A DNA stretch of 64,000 bases from the NCBI GenBank assembly GCA_964555065.1, contig CAZKRB010000002.1, forward strand, positions 19,892 to 83,891, read 5' to 3'. The position numbers and the translations under genes are program-made. Source of the DNA: Syntrophus sp964555065 (GTDB lineage Bacteria; Desulfobacterota; Syntrophia; Syntrophales; Syntrophaceae). Below, piece by piece: positions 52,806-61,691 of the stretch. The notes under the pieces are model-generated. The model saw nothing but the letters and a program-made list of their open reading frames with translations, searched no databases and was not told where the DNA came from. Within the stretch, counting starts at the first letter, position 1, and each line of letters begins with the position of its first letter.

Positions 52806-53525
52806 CTAACGGCAGTCCGTGCAGACACAGAGATTCTCCAGCGACACACCCGTCTTTTCGCTGATAAACCGGAGCTGATCCTCCGGGGCGAAGTACCGGC
52901 CGCAGACGCGGCACGGCGCCATCTTGAAGGTCCGGCCCCAGATCTTTCGCTCGGCGCCGCCTTCGCCGACCGTCATCTCAATATGCCCCGTCGGACAGAT
53001 GTAGGCGCAGGCGCCGCAGCCGATGCAGGCCTTGGAGTCTTCCACAAAGGGAGGTCCGACAACCTTGTCCCGGCCGCGGTAGGAAAGACCGATCGCCGAC
53101 GCCCCGACAACCTCTTCACAGGCCCTCACGCAGAGCCGGCACAGCACACACTTGCCCTTGTCCTCATCGGCCTGAAACCGCTCCTGGGGGGAGAAGCCAA
53201 GTTCCTCCGCCAGCTTACGCACGGTTTCCGATGCCGGGCACCGGGCCAGCAGCAGTTCGAGGACGAGGCGGCGGACTCCGAGGACGCGCTCGCTCTTCGT
53301 TTCGACGACCAGCCCTTCCTCCACCGGGAAAATGCAGGAGGTGACGATGCGCGTTCTGGAACCCTTCGCGATCTCCACCACGCACAGCCGGCAGGCGCCG
53401 GACGGTTCAACCGCCTCGTGCCAGCAGAGGGTCGGAATATGGATCCCGTGGCTGCGGGCGGCGGTGAGGATCGTTGTCCCCTCCTCGGCCTCGATCTTCT
53501 TTCCATCTATGACTAAGTTGACCAT
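52806..53525 (-). CDS. NuoG/HoxU-like iron-sulfur subunit of an NAD(P)H:ferredoxin module
   Basis: 239 residues, only the N-terminal iron-sulfur part of NuoG. A 2Fe-2S ferredoxin domain (CWHEAVEPSGACRLCVVEIA, with a later C in VTSCIFPVEEG) is followed by a His-Cys3 type region and two 4Fe-4S sites, CVLCRLCVRACEEVVG and CIGCGACAYICPTGHIEM. Unusually, it ends with an extra pair of CxxC motifs (APCRVCGRYF and CVCTDC), a probable zinc ribbon. Such subunits pass electrons in HoxEFU, NADH-linked hydrogenases and formate dehydrogenases. It is the last gene of the por-nuo-like operon, 10 bases after the NuoF-like gene. Confidence 0.88.
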   Translation of the reverse strand: MVNLVIDGKKIEAEEGTTILTAARSHGIHIPTLCWHEAVEPSGACRLCVVEIAKGSRTRIVTSCIFPVEEGLVVETKSERVLGVRRLVLELLLARCPASETVRKLAEELGFSPQERFQADEDKGKCVLCRLCVRACEEVVGASAIGLSYRGRDKVVGPPFVEDSKACIGCGACAYICPTGHIEMTVGEGGAERKIWGRTFKMAPCRVCGRYFAPEDQLRFISEKTGVSLENLCVCTDCR

Positions 53526-53535
53526 CTCGCACCCT

Positions 53536-55392
53536 TTATTCTACAGTTACCGCGCCAAATTTGCACGTCTCCAGGCAGACGCCGCATTTGATGCATTTCT
53601 CCCAGTCAATCTTGTGAACCTCTTTGCGCTCCCCGCTGATCGCCTCCACCGGGCACTTCTTTGCACAGGCCATGCAGCCCGTGCACTTCTCCGGGTCGAT
53701 CCGGTATCGAATGAGGGCCCGGCAGACACCGGCAGGGCACTTATGGTCCCGGATGTGGGCGTCGTATTCATGCCGGAAGTAGCGGATCGTGCTCAGCACG
53801 GGATTGGGGGCGCTGCCTCCGAGGGCGCACAGGGAGCCGTCCCGGATGCCCTGGGCCATCCGTTCCAGGAGCTCCACGTCCCCCTCCCGGCCTTTCCCCG
53901 CGCAGATGTCCTTGAGAATCTCGCTCATCCGGTAAATCCCCTCCCGGCAGGGCACACACTTGCCGCAGGATTCGGCAGCGAGAAACTCGATGAAATAACG
54001 GGCGATGTCGACCATGCAGGTCTTCTCGTCCATGACGATCATCCCGCCGGAGCCCATCATGGAGCCCGCTTCCCAGAGGGAGTCGAAATCGATGGGCAGA
54101 TCGAGCAGGGATTCGGGAATGCAGCCGCCCGAAGGGCCGCCCGTCTGCACGGCCTTGAACTTCCGGCCGCCGGGGATGCCGCCGCCGATGTCGAAGATGA
54201 TCTCGCGGAGCGTCGTGCCCATGGGCACTTCCACGAGGCCTGTGTTGTTGATCTTGCCCACGAGGGAGAAGATTTTCGTCCCCTTGCTGTTCTCCGTGCC
54301 GAGACTGCCGTACCAGTCGGCGCCTCGGTCGATGATGAAGGGGACGTTGGCCCACGTTTCCACGTTGTTGAGATTCGTGGGTTTGTTGTGAAGGCCGCGC
54401 TCCGTGGCGTGGATGTACTTCGCCCGCGGCTCGCCGGCTTTTCCTTCCAGGGAGGCAAAAAGAGCCGAGGATTCGCCGCAGACGAAGGCTCCGCCGCCCC
54501 GGTTGATCTTGATATCGAAGCTGAATTCCGTCCCGAGGATGTTCTCTCCCAGGAACCCCAGGGCACGGGCCTGCTCTATAGCCCGGATCACATTGGTCAC
54601 CGCCAGGGGGTACTCGTTGCGCACGTAAACGTACCCCTGGCTGGAGCCGATGGCATAGGCCCCGATGATCATTCCTTCCAGCACCAGGTGAGGGTTCCCT
54701 TCCAGGAGGCTGCGGTCCATGTAGGCGCCGGGGTCCCCTTCATCGGCATTGCAGACGACGTAGCGGGGCTCGCCTTCCGCCTTGCGCGTGTCCTCCCACT
54801 TGACCCCTGTGGGAAAGCCGCCGCCCCCGCGGCCGCGGAGTTTCGATTTCTTGATTTCCTCGATCACCCCTTCGGGCGTCATGGTCGAAAGGGCCTTGGC
54901 GAGGGCGCCATACCCGCCGACGGCCAGATAGTCCTCGATGCTGGCCGGGTCGATCTGCCCGTTCATGCCGAAGATGAGCCGGCTCTGCCCCTTGTAAAAG
55001 GAGCAGTCCTGCTCGTAGACGATTTTTTCCCCTGTTGCGGGCTCGACGTAGAGCAGGCGGTCGATGATCTCGCCTCCCAGGACGGTCTTGTCGATGATCT
55101 CCCCCGCATCCTGCAGTCCGACCTGCTGATAGAAGATTTTCTGCGGATGGAGAACCACCATGGGGCCGCGCCCGCAGAAGCCGTGGCAGCCGCTCGTCCG
55201 GAAGTCGATCTTGCCGGTGAGGGAGCGCTTGGCCAGCTCCTCCCGGAAGCTCTCCACCAGCGTCTGCGTGCCATAGGCGAGGCAGCCCGTCCCCACGCAG
55301 ATGGTGATGCAGGGCTTCTCCGGATCGACCCCCTGCCGGATTTTCTCCTGCAGTTGTTGAAATGCCGCGAAAGAATCCAGTCGCTTTGTCAT
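53536..55392 (-). CDS. NuoF/HydB-like NAD(P)H-binding flavoprotein with C-terminal ferredoxin
   Basis: 618 residues. Order: a thioredoxin-like 2Fe-2S domain (CITICVGTGCLAYG and TSGCHGFCGRGP), the FMN/NAD(H) core (LRGRGGGGFPTGVKWEDTRK, then YVVCNADEGDPGAYMDRSLL), the SLBB region (GGPSGGCIPESLLDLPIDFD), the N3 cluster site (ESCGKCVPCREG) and a C-terminal double 4Fe-4S ferredoxin (CTGCMACAKKCPVEAISG and CIKCGVCLETCKFG). This is the layout of HydB and of the diaphorase subunits of bifurcating enzymes. It passes electrons between NAD(P)H and iron-sulfur partners. The longer frame from 55617 runs over the upstream gene in the wrong frame; the ATG at 55392 overlaps the previous stop by 4 bases. Confidence 0.93.
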   Translation of the reverse strand: MTKRLDSFAAFQQLQEKIRQGVDPEKPCITICVGTGCLAYGTQTLVESFREELAKRSLTGKIDFRTSGCHGFCGRGPMVVLHPQKIFYQQVGLQDAGEIIDKTVLGGEIIDRLLYVEPATGEKIVYEQDCSFYKGQSRLIFGMNGQIDPASIEDYLAVGGYGALAKALSTMTPEGVIEEIKKSKLRGRGGGGFPTGVKWEDTRKAEGEPRYVVCNADEGDPGAYMDRSLLEGNPHLVLEGMIIGAYAIGSSQGYVYVRNEYPLAVTNVIRAIEQARALGFLGENILGTEFSFDIKINRGGGAFVCGESSALFASLEGKAGEPRAKYIHATERGLHNKPTNLNNVETWANVPFIIDRGADWYGSLGTENSKGTKIFSLVGKINNTGLVEVPMGTTLREIIFDIGGGIPGGRKFKAVQTGGPSGGCIPESLLDLPIDFDSLWEAGSMMGSGGMIVMDEKTCMVDIARYFIEFLAAESCGKCVPCREGIYRMSEILKDICAGKGREGDVELLERMAQGIRDGSLCALGGSAPNPVLSTIRYFRHEYDAHIRDHKCPAGVCRALIRYRIDPEKCTGCMACAKKCPVEAISGERKEVHKIDWEKCIKCGVCLETCKFGAVTVE

Positions 55393-55871
55393 CGGTCGCC
55401 ACCTTTTTCCAGTTGCTTCAGGAGTTGCGTGGTTTTCGTAATGTTCATCTGACCATGGTACTCCTCGTTCACGACGAGGATGGGACCGAGGGCGCAGGCG
55501 CCGAGGCACCCCACGGTTTCGAAGGTGAACTCGCCATCGGCGGATGTCTCCCCCGGTTTGATGCCCAGCTGCTGCTCGACAATGGCGGCAATAGGTTCCG
55601 CGCCGCGCACGTGGCACGCCGTCCCCAGGCAGAGGTGCAGCAGATGACGGCCCCGCGGCCTCAGGCTGAAGGCCTTGTAAAAGGTCGCCACTTCATAGAT
55701 CTTGCTCAGGGGAAGAGCCAGGATCTCTCCGACCTGCTCCAGGGCATCCTTGGGAAGGTAGTTGTACTCCCGCTGGATATCCTGCAGAATCGGCACCAGA
55801 TAGCTTTTGTCTGAATCGTATCTCGCGCTGATTTCTCTGACTTTTTCCTCTCTGTCCTTTTCCTCGCTCAT
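55389..55871 (-). CDS. NuoE-like thioredoxin-fold 2Fe-2S subunit
   Basis: 160 residues from the ATG at 55871 (MSEEKDREEKVREI). The helical N-terminus LVPILQDIQREYNYLPKDAL is followed by the family pattern VATFYKAFSLRPRGRHLLHL, and the 2Fe-2S ligands are in CLGTACHVRG and TVGCLGACALGP. It partners the NuoF-like flavoprotein that overlaps it by 4 bases. The frame can be read from 55901, but those residues overlap the end of the por beta gene; GGAGG about 11 bases upstream supports 55871. Confidence 0.92.
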   Translation of the reverse strand: MSEEKDREEKVREISARYDSDKSYLVPILQDIQREYNYLPKDALEQVGEILALPLSKIYEVATFYKAFSLRPRGRHLLHLCLGTACHVRGAEPIAAIVEQQLGIKPGETSADGEFTFETVGCLGACALGPILVVNEEYHGQMNITKTTQLLKQLEKGGDR

Positions 55872-55887
55872 CGCCAACCCGCCTCCG

Positions 55888-56877
55888 TCATTTGCCTGCA
55901 AGTTCCGACCAGGATCTGGAATGCGCGACCTTCTCCTGGAGCTTCCGGTATTCCAGGTTGACCCTGTCCTGGAAGATCTCGATCTCTCCCGGCGTCAGAT
56001 GCCTGAACCGGCCCTGACCCTTGAGGTAGTCCGCCAGGGGCCGCAGGGTTTCCGGCATATCGGCACTGAAGCGATATTTTCCGTCCTCCACCTCGTAGAG
56101 GGGAAAGGCCCCTGTCTCCACCGCCAGCCGCCCCATTTTGATGCACTCCCCGGAGGGGCAGCGCCATCCCGTGGGGCAAACGGACAGGCAGTGGATGTAG
56201 GAAGGTCCGCGGATCGCCCTGGCCTTTTTCACCTTGTTCATGAAATCCAGGGGATAGCTGTGGCAGGCTGTGGCGACGTAGGCCAGGTTATGGGCCACCA
56301 TCATCTCGGGCACGTTCTTTTTCCATGTCGGGTTGCCGCTGCTCACCTTCCCGGGAGGAGCGGTCGTGGTCGCAGCCCCGAAGGGCGTGGCGCCGGAACG
56401 CTGAATTCCCGTGTTCATGTAGGCTTCGTTGTCAAAGCAGACGTAGAGCATGTCGTGTCCCCGCTCCATGGCGCCGGACAGGGCCTGAAGCCCGATGTCC
56501 ACCGTGCCCCCATCCCCTCCGATGGCCACGGTCTTTACCCGCCTGTCGGCGATTTTCCCCTTCCGGCGCAGAACCTTCAAGCCCGCCTCCACCCCGGAAG
56601 CCACGGCGGCGGCATTGGGGAAAGCCACATGCATCCAGGGAAGCTTCCACGCCGTCGTGGGATACATGGTGGAGACCACCTCCATGCAGCCGGTGGCGTT
56701 GACGATGATCGTATCCCTGCCCAGCGCCTTGCACATCAGGCGAATGGCCAGGGCCTCGCCGCATCCCTGACAGGCGCGATGCCCGGCGGCGAAGTATTCC
56801 TCCCTGTCCACCAGCTTCGGCGCATAGAGATCAAAGTTTTCTACAAGACCGGATCGGTACCGCATTGGCGTATTCAT
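55888..56877 (-). CDS. porB: 2-oxoacid:ferredoxin oxidoreductase, beta (TPP) subunit
   Basis: 329 residues. The TPP fold shows GHRACQGCGEALAIRLMCKA, NATGCMEVVSTMYP, IGGDGGTVDIGLQALSGAME and DNEAYMNTGIQRSGATPFG, and a cluster cysteine in SVCPTGWRCPSG. The T-P-F-G and MNTG pattern is that of pyruvate synthase PorB. It overlaps porA by 4 bases. With alpha, gamma and delta it oxidises a 2-oxoacid, most likely pyruvate, to acyl-CoA with ferredoxin as acceptor. Confidence 0.94.
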   Translation of the reverse strand: MNTPMRYRSGLVENFDLYAPKLVDREEYFAAGHRACQGCGEALAIRLMCKALGRDTIIVNATGCMEVVSTMYPTTAWKLPWMHVAFPNAAAVASGVEAGLKVLRRKGKIADRRVKTVAIGGDGGTVDIGLQALSGAMERGHDMLYVCFDNEAYMNTGIQRSGATPFGAATTTAPPGKVSSGNPTWKKNVPEMMVAHNLAYVATACHSYPLDFMNKVKKARAIRGPSYIHCLSVCPTGWRCPSGECIKMGRLAVETGAFPLYEVEDGKYRFSADMPETLRPLADYLKGQGRFRHLTPGEIEIFQDRVNLEYRKLQEKVAHSRSWSELAGK

Positions 56878-58052
56878 GATCCTCTCACTCCGTAAATTTC
56901 GTAGGCTTCTCCGGACGGTTCCGTCGCCGCTTTCGCTCCCCGATGGATCATGTCCTTGAAGTGATCCACCATGACATCCCGCCCCCCCAGGCCGATGATG
57001 TAATTCACGATGGCGGGGCGCTGCGCCTCGCCGTACAGGGCGGACGCCACTTCCATGGCGACGGGTCCTCGCGGTGCGCCGTAGGACAGGCAGCGATCCG
57101 TCACAATGAGCGCCTTCGCCCCCCGGACGGCCTGCCGCAGTTCTTCGGCAGGAAACGGCCGCCAGAGCTTCAATTTAAGCAGCCCGGCCTTGACCCCCTC
57201 CGCGCGCAGTTCATCAATGGCCATTTCCGCCGTTTCTCCCATGGAGCCCATGGTCAGCATCAGGACATCCGCTCTTTCCGTCTGATAGGCCTCAATCGGC
57301 TCGTACTTCCGGCCGAACTGCCCTTCCCATTCCTTCCAGACCTCAAGAATCACCTTTTTGGAGTTGAGCAGGGCCACATCCCGGCTTTTGGAGGCTTCCG
57401 TGTAGATGTCGGGCAGGCCCAGCGCCCCCAGGGTCACCGGGGAATCGGGATCAAGGGCGGCAAGGGGTTTGAAGGGCGGCAGAAACCGGTCCACTTCTTC
57501 CTGATCGGGCATAAACATGGGCTCTACCACGTGGGTGAGCTGAAAGCCGTCCAGGTTGACGTTGATCGGCAGCAGGACCTCGGGATGCTCCGCAATCTTG
57601 AAGGCCTGGATCGTCATGTCAACGGTTTCCTGTCCATTTGCGGCAAACAGGGAAATCCAGCCGATGTCCCGCTGGCTCATGATGTCGCTGTGATCGTTCC
57701 AGATATTCAGCGGACCGGAAAGCGCCCGGTTGCCGATGACCATGACGACGGGCAGCCGCATGGCCGAAACAATCGCCAGAATTTCCGCCATGTAAAGGAG
57801 GCCCTGGGAACTGGTGGCCGTAAAGGCCCGCGCACCGGCTCCGGAAGCACCGGCACAGGCGCTCATGGCCGAATGCTCCGATTCCACGGTGATGAATTCC
57901 GCGTCCAGACGCCCCTCCGCCACAATTTCCGAGAGATGCTCCGGAACGTGCGTATTGGGAGTAATGGGATAGGCGGCGATAACGTCCGGCCGGCAGAGGG
58001 CTGCCGCTTCGGCGGCGGCCAATGCGATTTCCATCCCTATTCGTTTCGACAT
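56874..58052 (-). CDS. porA: 2-oxoacid:ferredoxin oxidoreductase, alpha subunit
   Basis: 392 residues. It has AAYPITPNTHVPEHLSEIVA, VESEHSAMSACAGASGAGAR, TATSSQGLLYMAEILAI and GNRALSGPLNIWNDHSDIMS, the pyruvate-type alpha subunit with its NxWNDxSD signature. The C-terminal part is the transketolase-like domain (ADVLMLTMGSMGETAEMAID). Starts three bases after porD. Confidence 0.95.
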   Translation of the reverse strand: MSKRIGMEIALAAAEAAALCRPDVIAAYPITPNTHVPEHLSEIVAEGRLDAEFITVESEHSAMSACAGASGAGARAFTATSSQGLLYMAEILAIVSAMRLPVVMVIGNRALSGPLNIWNDHSDIMSQRDIGWISLFAANGQETVDMTIQAFKIAEHPEVLLPINVNLDGFQLTHVVEPMFMPDQEEVDRFLPPFKPLAALDPDSPVTLGALGLPDIYTEASKSRDVALLNSKKVILEVWKEWEGQFGRKYEPIEAYQTERADVLMLTMGSMGETAEMAIDELRAEGVKAGLLKLKLWRPFPAEELRQAVRGAKALIVTDRCLSYGAPRGPVAMEVASALYGEAQRPAIVNYIIGLGGRDVMVDHFKDMIHRGAKAATEPSGEAYEIYGVRGS

Positions 58053-58055
58053 GGC

Positions 58056-58358
58056 CTATTCCTCCCCCACCATCTTGATCGCACCGGGCCAGCATTCCCG
58101 CGCACAGATGCCGCACCCCTTGCAGTAATCCAGATCCGCCACGAAATACCCTTCCTCATCCTCCCGGATGCACCCTTCAGGACAGAAGAGATAGCAGACG
58201 CCGCACTTGATGCACCTGGACTTGTCACAGATCGGACGCTCCGCCCTCCAGGTTCCAGTTTTATAATCCCGGGAGCTTCCCGGTCGAAAGACGATGCACC
58301 CGGGGCTCACTTCCTGCCAGTCTTCCGGCCATTTTTTCTTCGCCTCTTTCTCTGCCAT
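58056..58358 (-). CDS. porD: 2-oxoacid:ferredoxin oxidoreductase, delta (ferredoxin) subunit
   Basis: 100 residues. Two 4Fe-4S motifs, CIKCGVCYLFCPEGC and CKGCGICARECWPGAI, with the usual basic N-terminal segment (PGSSRDYKTGTWRAERP) that is typical of PorD. It carries electrons from the TPP subunit to soluble ferredoxin. Between porC and porA in the operon. Confidence 0.95.
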   Translation of the reverse strand: MAEKEAKKKWPEDWQEVSPGCIVFRPGSSRDYKTGTWRAERPICDKSRCIKCGVCYLFCPEGCIREDEEGYFVADLDYCKGCGICARECWPGAIKMVGEE

Positions 58359-58391
58359 GGCAACATCCCAACCTTTGTCTTAGTCTCGGAC

Positions 58392-58937
58392 TTACTGAAG
58401 TTTAACCTCATCGTAGGCCCGCTTCATGGCCGCCAGATTCCTTCCGGCAATCCGGCCGAAGCGGTGCGTGATGGGCTCGTTGAGAGATTCCAGCTTCACC
58501 ACGCCGGTCATCTTGACGAGAGCGCCCAGCATGGTGGTGTTGGTGATGGGAAGCCCCAGCTCCTCCCAGGCAATTTTGGTGGCATCAACCAGGGCAATCC
58601 GGCCCTGGAATTGAAGATAGGGCTCGATCTCCTTCAAGGGCCTGTGCGTATTGAGAAGCAGCAGCCCTTCCGGCTTCAGCCCCTCGGCCACGTTGACCAG
58701 GGTGATCAAGCCCGGGTCGATGACGACCACCACGTCGGGACGATAGACCCGCTGCCGCTTCTTGATTCTGACGTCATCTACCCGATTGAAAGCCTCTACC
58801 GGCGCGCCGCGCCTTTCGGGGCCGAAACTTGGAAAGCCCTGCGCATACCGGCCTTCCCCGATGGCGGCCAGCGCCAGCATTTCAACGGAGGTCACGGCTC
58901 CCTGCCCGCCTCTTCCATGCCATCTCACTTCGATCAT
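58392..58937 (-). CDS. porC: 2-oxoacid:ferredoxin oxidoreductase, gamma subunit
   Basis: 181 residues. WHGRGGQGAVTSVEMLALAA at the start, the GFPSFGPERRGAPVEAFNRV block and NTTMLGALVKMTGVVKLESL are the family hallmarks. First gene of the operon porC-porD-porA-porB-nuoE-nuoF-nuoG-like. The whole run is on the minus strand with gaps of 33 bases at most or overlaps. Confidence 0.95.
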   Translation of the reverse strand: MIEVRWHGRGGQGAVTSVEMLALAAIGEGRYAQGFPSFGPERRGAPVEAFNRVDDVRIKKRQRVYRPDVVVVIDPGLITLVNVAEGLKPEGLLLLNTHRPLKEIEPYLQFQGRIALVDATKIAWEELGLPITNTTMLGALVKMTGVVKLESLNEPITHRFGRIAGRNLAAMKRAYDEVKLQ

Positions 58938-59010
58938 TGAACTTTTCCCCCAGGTTGCGTGTGCGAAGAAAAAGACCTTCCCTTATCCAGCATGCTTCAG
59001 AATTTCAAGA

Positions 59011-59039
59011 GTTATGATAAAAATACCGGGCGATGTCAA
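59011..59039 (-). promoter_or_regulatory. candidate sigma-70 promoter of the por operon
   Basis: On the minus strand TTGACA, 17 bases, then CATAAC (four of six). It lies about 75 bases before the porC start. Confidence 0.5.
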
Positions 59040-59101
59040 TGTTTAATTGTTTCGGAGCGCTGCCGCAACCGCGGCCTGACCATTCAGGACGCATGGCCCT
59101 T

Positions 59102-59659
59102 TCAGACCCGGGCGTAGGCGGCCAGGGCTTCCTCGTAAAGATCGCCCCCCCGGGTATCGTTGATCACCACCAGGGGCAACTCAAAAACGACCAGGCGGAA
59201 GATTGCCTCCGGACCGAGATCCTCATAGGCTACCACGGCGGACTCCCGTATGCAGCGGGCCGTCAGGGCCGCGACCCCGCCGATGGCGCCGAAATAAACG
59301 GCCTTGTAACGCTTCATGGCGGCAACCACCTCGGCCGAACGCTTCCCCTTGCCGATCATTCCCCTCACTCCCAGGGCCATCAGCCGCGGCGCGAAGGCGT
59401 CCATTCGGTAGCTCGTCGTCGGGCCGATGGAACCGGTCACCGCCCCCGGCCTTGCCGGCGCGGGTCCGGCATAGAAGATCACGGCCCCCTGGACGGGAAA
59501 GGGCAGGGGATCACCCCGTTCGGCGGCCTCGCAGAGGCGTCGGTGGGCCGCGTCCCGGGCGGTATAGACGACGCCGCTCAGCAGGACAAGGTCACCCACG
59601 CCCAGGCGCTCGCAGAGGGTTTCATTCAGAGGCGTTTCCAGGCAGATCGGCTCTCCCAT
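59102..59659 (-). CDS. class I fumarate hydratase, beta (C-terminal) subunit
   Basis: 185 residues. It has LVLLSGVVYTARDAAHRRLC, GPTTSYRMDAFAPRLMALG and MIGKGKRSAEVVAAMKRYKA, the swivel domain of two-subunit class I fumarases or L-tartrate dehydratases. The frame is open upstream to 59989, but there it is the shadow of the alpha gene; the ATG at 59659 follows the alpha stop closely and begins MGEPICLETP. With the alpha subunit it hydrates fumarate to malate. TtdB is a near relative and cannot be fully excluded. Confidence 0.9.
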   Translation of the reverse strand: MGEPICLETPLNETLCERLGVGDLVLLSGVVYTARDAAHRRLCEAAERGDPLPFPVQGAVIFYAGPAPARPGAVTGSIGPTTSYRMDAFAPRLMALGVRGMIGKGKRSAEVVAAMKRYKAVYFGAIGGVAALTARCIRESAVVAYEDLGPEAIFRLVVFELPLVVINDTRGGDLYEEALAAYARV

Positions 59660-59661
59660 GG

Positions 59662-60513
59662 TCAGATCACCGCCTCCCGGTGCCGCACCACGTGGCACTG
59701 AATGTTGACCGTTACGGGGAGGCTGGCGATGTGGCAGGGCCTCATCTCGGCCATGACGGCCAGGGCGGTCACCCGTCCCCCGTACCCCTGCGGTCCGATT
59801 CCCAGCCGGTTGATCTCCGCCAGCAGTTCCCGCTCCATGACGGCCAGGCGTTCGTCGGCGGGATTGGCCGTCCCCAGGGGACGGAGCAGCGCCTTTTTCG
59901 CCAGCAGGCCGGACATTTCCAGGGAACCGCCGATGCCCACCCCCACCACCACGGGCGGACAGGGATTGGAACCCGCCCGGCGGACGCAATCGACCACGAA
60001 AGCCCGGATCCCCGCCTCTCCGACGGCCGGCGTCAGCATTGCACTGCGGCTCATGTTTTCACTGCCGCCGCCTTTCGGCATGGCGATGAGCTGCAGCCGG
60101 TCACCGGCGACGATCTCGACAAAAATGACCGCCGGGGTATTGTCGCCCGTATTCTGCCGTGAAAGCGGATCACAGAGGGATTTGCGCAGATACCCCTCGC
60201 GGTAGGCCTGGCGGACGCCCTCCTGGATGGCGGCGTTGAAGTCGCCGCCGACGAGGTGCACCTCCTGACCCACCTCCGCGAACACCACCGCCAATCCCGT
60301 ATCCTGGCAGAGCGGCAGGCCGTCTTCGCAGGCAACCTCACTGTTTTCTATAATCTTTTCAAGAACATAGCGCCCAAGAGGCGACACCTCTTCCTCGACG
60401 GCGCACGCCAGCGCCTGGCGCACATCGGGGCCCAGCTCACGGTTAGCGGCCAGAAAGAGGTCCCGCACCGTCTGGGTGATGGTCTCAACGGGTATTTCTC
60501 TCACAGGGTTCAT
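59662..60513 (-). CDS. class I fumarate hydratase, alpha (N-terminal) subunit
   Basis: 283 residues from MNPVREIPVETITQ. The 4Fe-4S cluster ligands are in LPLCQDTGLAVVF, VDCVRRAGSNPCPP and a Cys in the C-terminal PCHIASLPV part; PAVIFVEIVAGDRLQLIAMP and KGGGSENMSRSAMLTPA are standard. The open frame upstream to 60582 adds arginine-rich residues with no ribosome site, whereas GGA precedes the ATG at 60513. Oxygen-labile fumarase of this kind suits an anaerobe. Confidence 0.92.
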   Translation of the reverse strand: MNPVREIPVETITQTVRDLFLAANRELGPDVRQALACAVEEEVSPLGRYVLEKIIENSEVACEDGLPLCQDTGLAVVFAEVGQEVHLVGGDFNAAIQEGVRQAYREGYLRKSLCDPLSRQNTGDNTPAVIFVEIVAGDRLQLIAMPKGGGSENMSRSAMLTPAVGEAGIRAFVVDCVRRAGSNPCPPVVVGVGIGGSLEMSGLLAKKALLRPLGTANPADERLAVMERELLAEINRLGIGPQGYGGRVTALAVMAEMRPCHIASLPVTVNIQCHVVRHREAVI

Positions 60514-60655
60514 TTCGTTCCGTAGCGAGGATCGATTATCCCGCCGGGCATGACTCCCATGCCGGCGCGGAGGCGAACTCAAGGCGGCGAGGCGGCACAG
60601 ACGGCGGAAAGCTGATTCGTCGCCGCTGCCGCATGCCTTTGACAGGGAATCGGGA

Positions 60656-61267
60656 TTAAGGCTCTTTTCCCATTTCCCTGCGGTATTCCATGGATTTGGA
60701 CAGGGTCATCCGGTCCATGTACTTGAGATCGCCGCCCATGGGCACCCCCTGGGCAATGCGCGTGACGGCAACATCCAGCGTTCCGATCATCCGGGAAATC
60801 AGCAGCGCCGTCGATTCCCCCGAGACGCTGGGGTTCGTGGCCAGGATGACCTCTCGCACCGCCTTTTCCCTGATCCGGTCGACCAGCTCCCGCAGCTTCA
60901 GATGCTCCGGCCCGATGCCGTCCAGCGGTGACAGGACCCCGTGCAGGACATGATACGTCCCCGAGTACCCTCCGCTGTCTTCAATCGCCATCAGGGCATC
61001 GGGATCTTCCACCACACAGATGACGCCTGCATCCCGGGCGGCATCGCGACAGACATTGCACAACTCGGCCTCGGCGAAATTGTAGCAGACCCGGCAGAAG
61101 CGGATTTTGTCCCGCACTTCGAGGATGCTTTCCGCCAGCCCCCGGGCATCGCCCTCCGGGGCTCGCAGAAGATGCATCGCCAGCCGGGTCGCCGTCTTTT
61201 CCCCGACTCCCGGAAGTTTTCCCAGTTCCGAAATCAGGCGTTTAATGGGAAGGGCGTAACCAGCCAT
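60656..61267 (-). CDS. recR: recombination mediator RecR
   Basis: 203 residues. The helix-hairpin-helix is LISELGKLPGVGEKTATRLA, the C4 zinc finger is FCRVCYNFAEAELCNVC, and the Toprim domain has CVVEDPDALMAIEDSG and ILATNPSVSGESTALLISRM. It loads RecA in the RecFOR repair pathway. Classic dnaX-ybaB-recR order. Confidence 0.98.
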   Translation of the reverse strand: MAGYALPIKRLISELGKLPGVGEKTATRLAMHLLRAPEGDARGLAESILEVRDKIRFCRVCYNFAEAELCNVCRDAARDAGVICVVEDPDALMAIEDSGGYSGTYHVLHGVLSPLDGIGPEHLKLRELVDRIREKAVREVILATNPSVSGESTALLISRMIGTLDVAVTRIAQGVPMGGDLKYMDRMTLSKSMEYRREMGKEP

Positions 61268-61284
61268 GCCGGAATCCGTCCCTT

Positions 61285-61599
61285 CTACATCAACCCGGGG
61301 ATGTTCATGCCCCCGGTCAGCCTGGCCATTTCAGAGGACGTCATCTCCTGCGCCTTGCGGACACCTTCGTTGACGGCGGCGACAATCAGATCCTGCAGCA
61401 TGTCCACATCCTCGGCGTTGACCACTTCCTTCTCGATCTTCAGGGAAACCACTTCAAACCGGCCGTTGACCGTGACCGATACCATCCCGCCTCCCGCCGA
61501 AGCCTCCACGGTGCGGGACGCCAGTTCTTCCTGAAGACGAGCCATCTTTTCCTGAAGCATCTTGGCCTGCTTCATAATATTTCCAATATTAGGCCCCAA
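61285..61599 (-). CDS. ybaB: YbaB/EbfC nucleoid-associated protein
   Basis: 104 residues with IMKQAKMLQEKMARLQEELA, VEASAGGGMVSVTVNGRFEV and DLIVAAVNEGVRKAQEMTSS, the full YbaB pattern. A DNA-binding dimer. 17 bases before recR. Confidence 0.97.
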   Translation of the reverse strand: MGPNIGNIMKQAKMLQEKMARLQEELASRTVEASAGGGMVSVTVNGRFEVVSLKIEKEVVNAEDVDMLQDLIVAAVNEGVRKAQEMTSSEMARLTGGMNIPGLM

Positions 61600-61691
61600 T
61601 CAACCTTCCTCCTTCTCTTATGGAGTAATTTCAATCTTTGCCAAACTGCACGCGGTGACGCCGGTCCGAGCGGTTCCTTGAACTTACCCGC

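Noticed and set aside
53332..55452. 706-residue open frame on the plus strand
   Set aside because: Antisense of the NuoF-like gene, whose cysteine motifs are unmistakable on the other strand.
56943..58940. 665-residue open frame on the plus strand
   Set aside because: Antisense shadow of porA, porD and porC.
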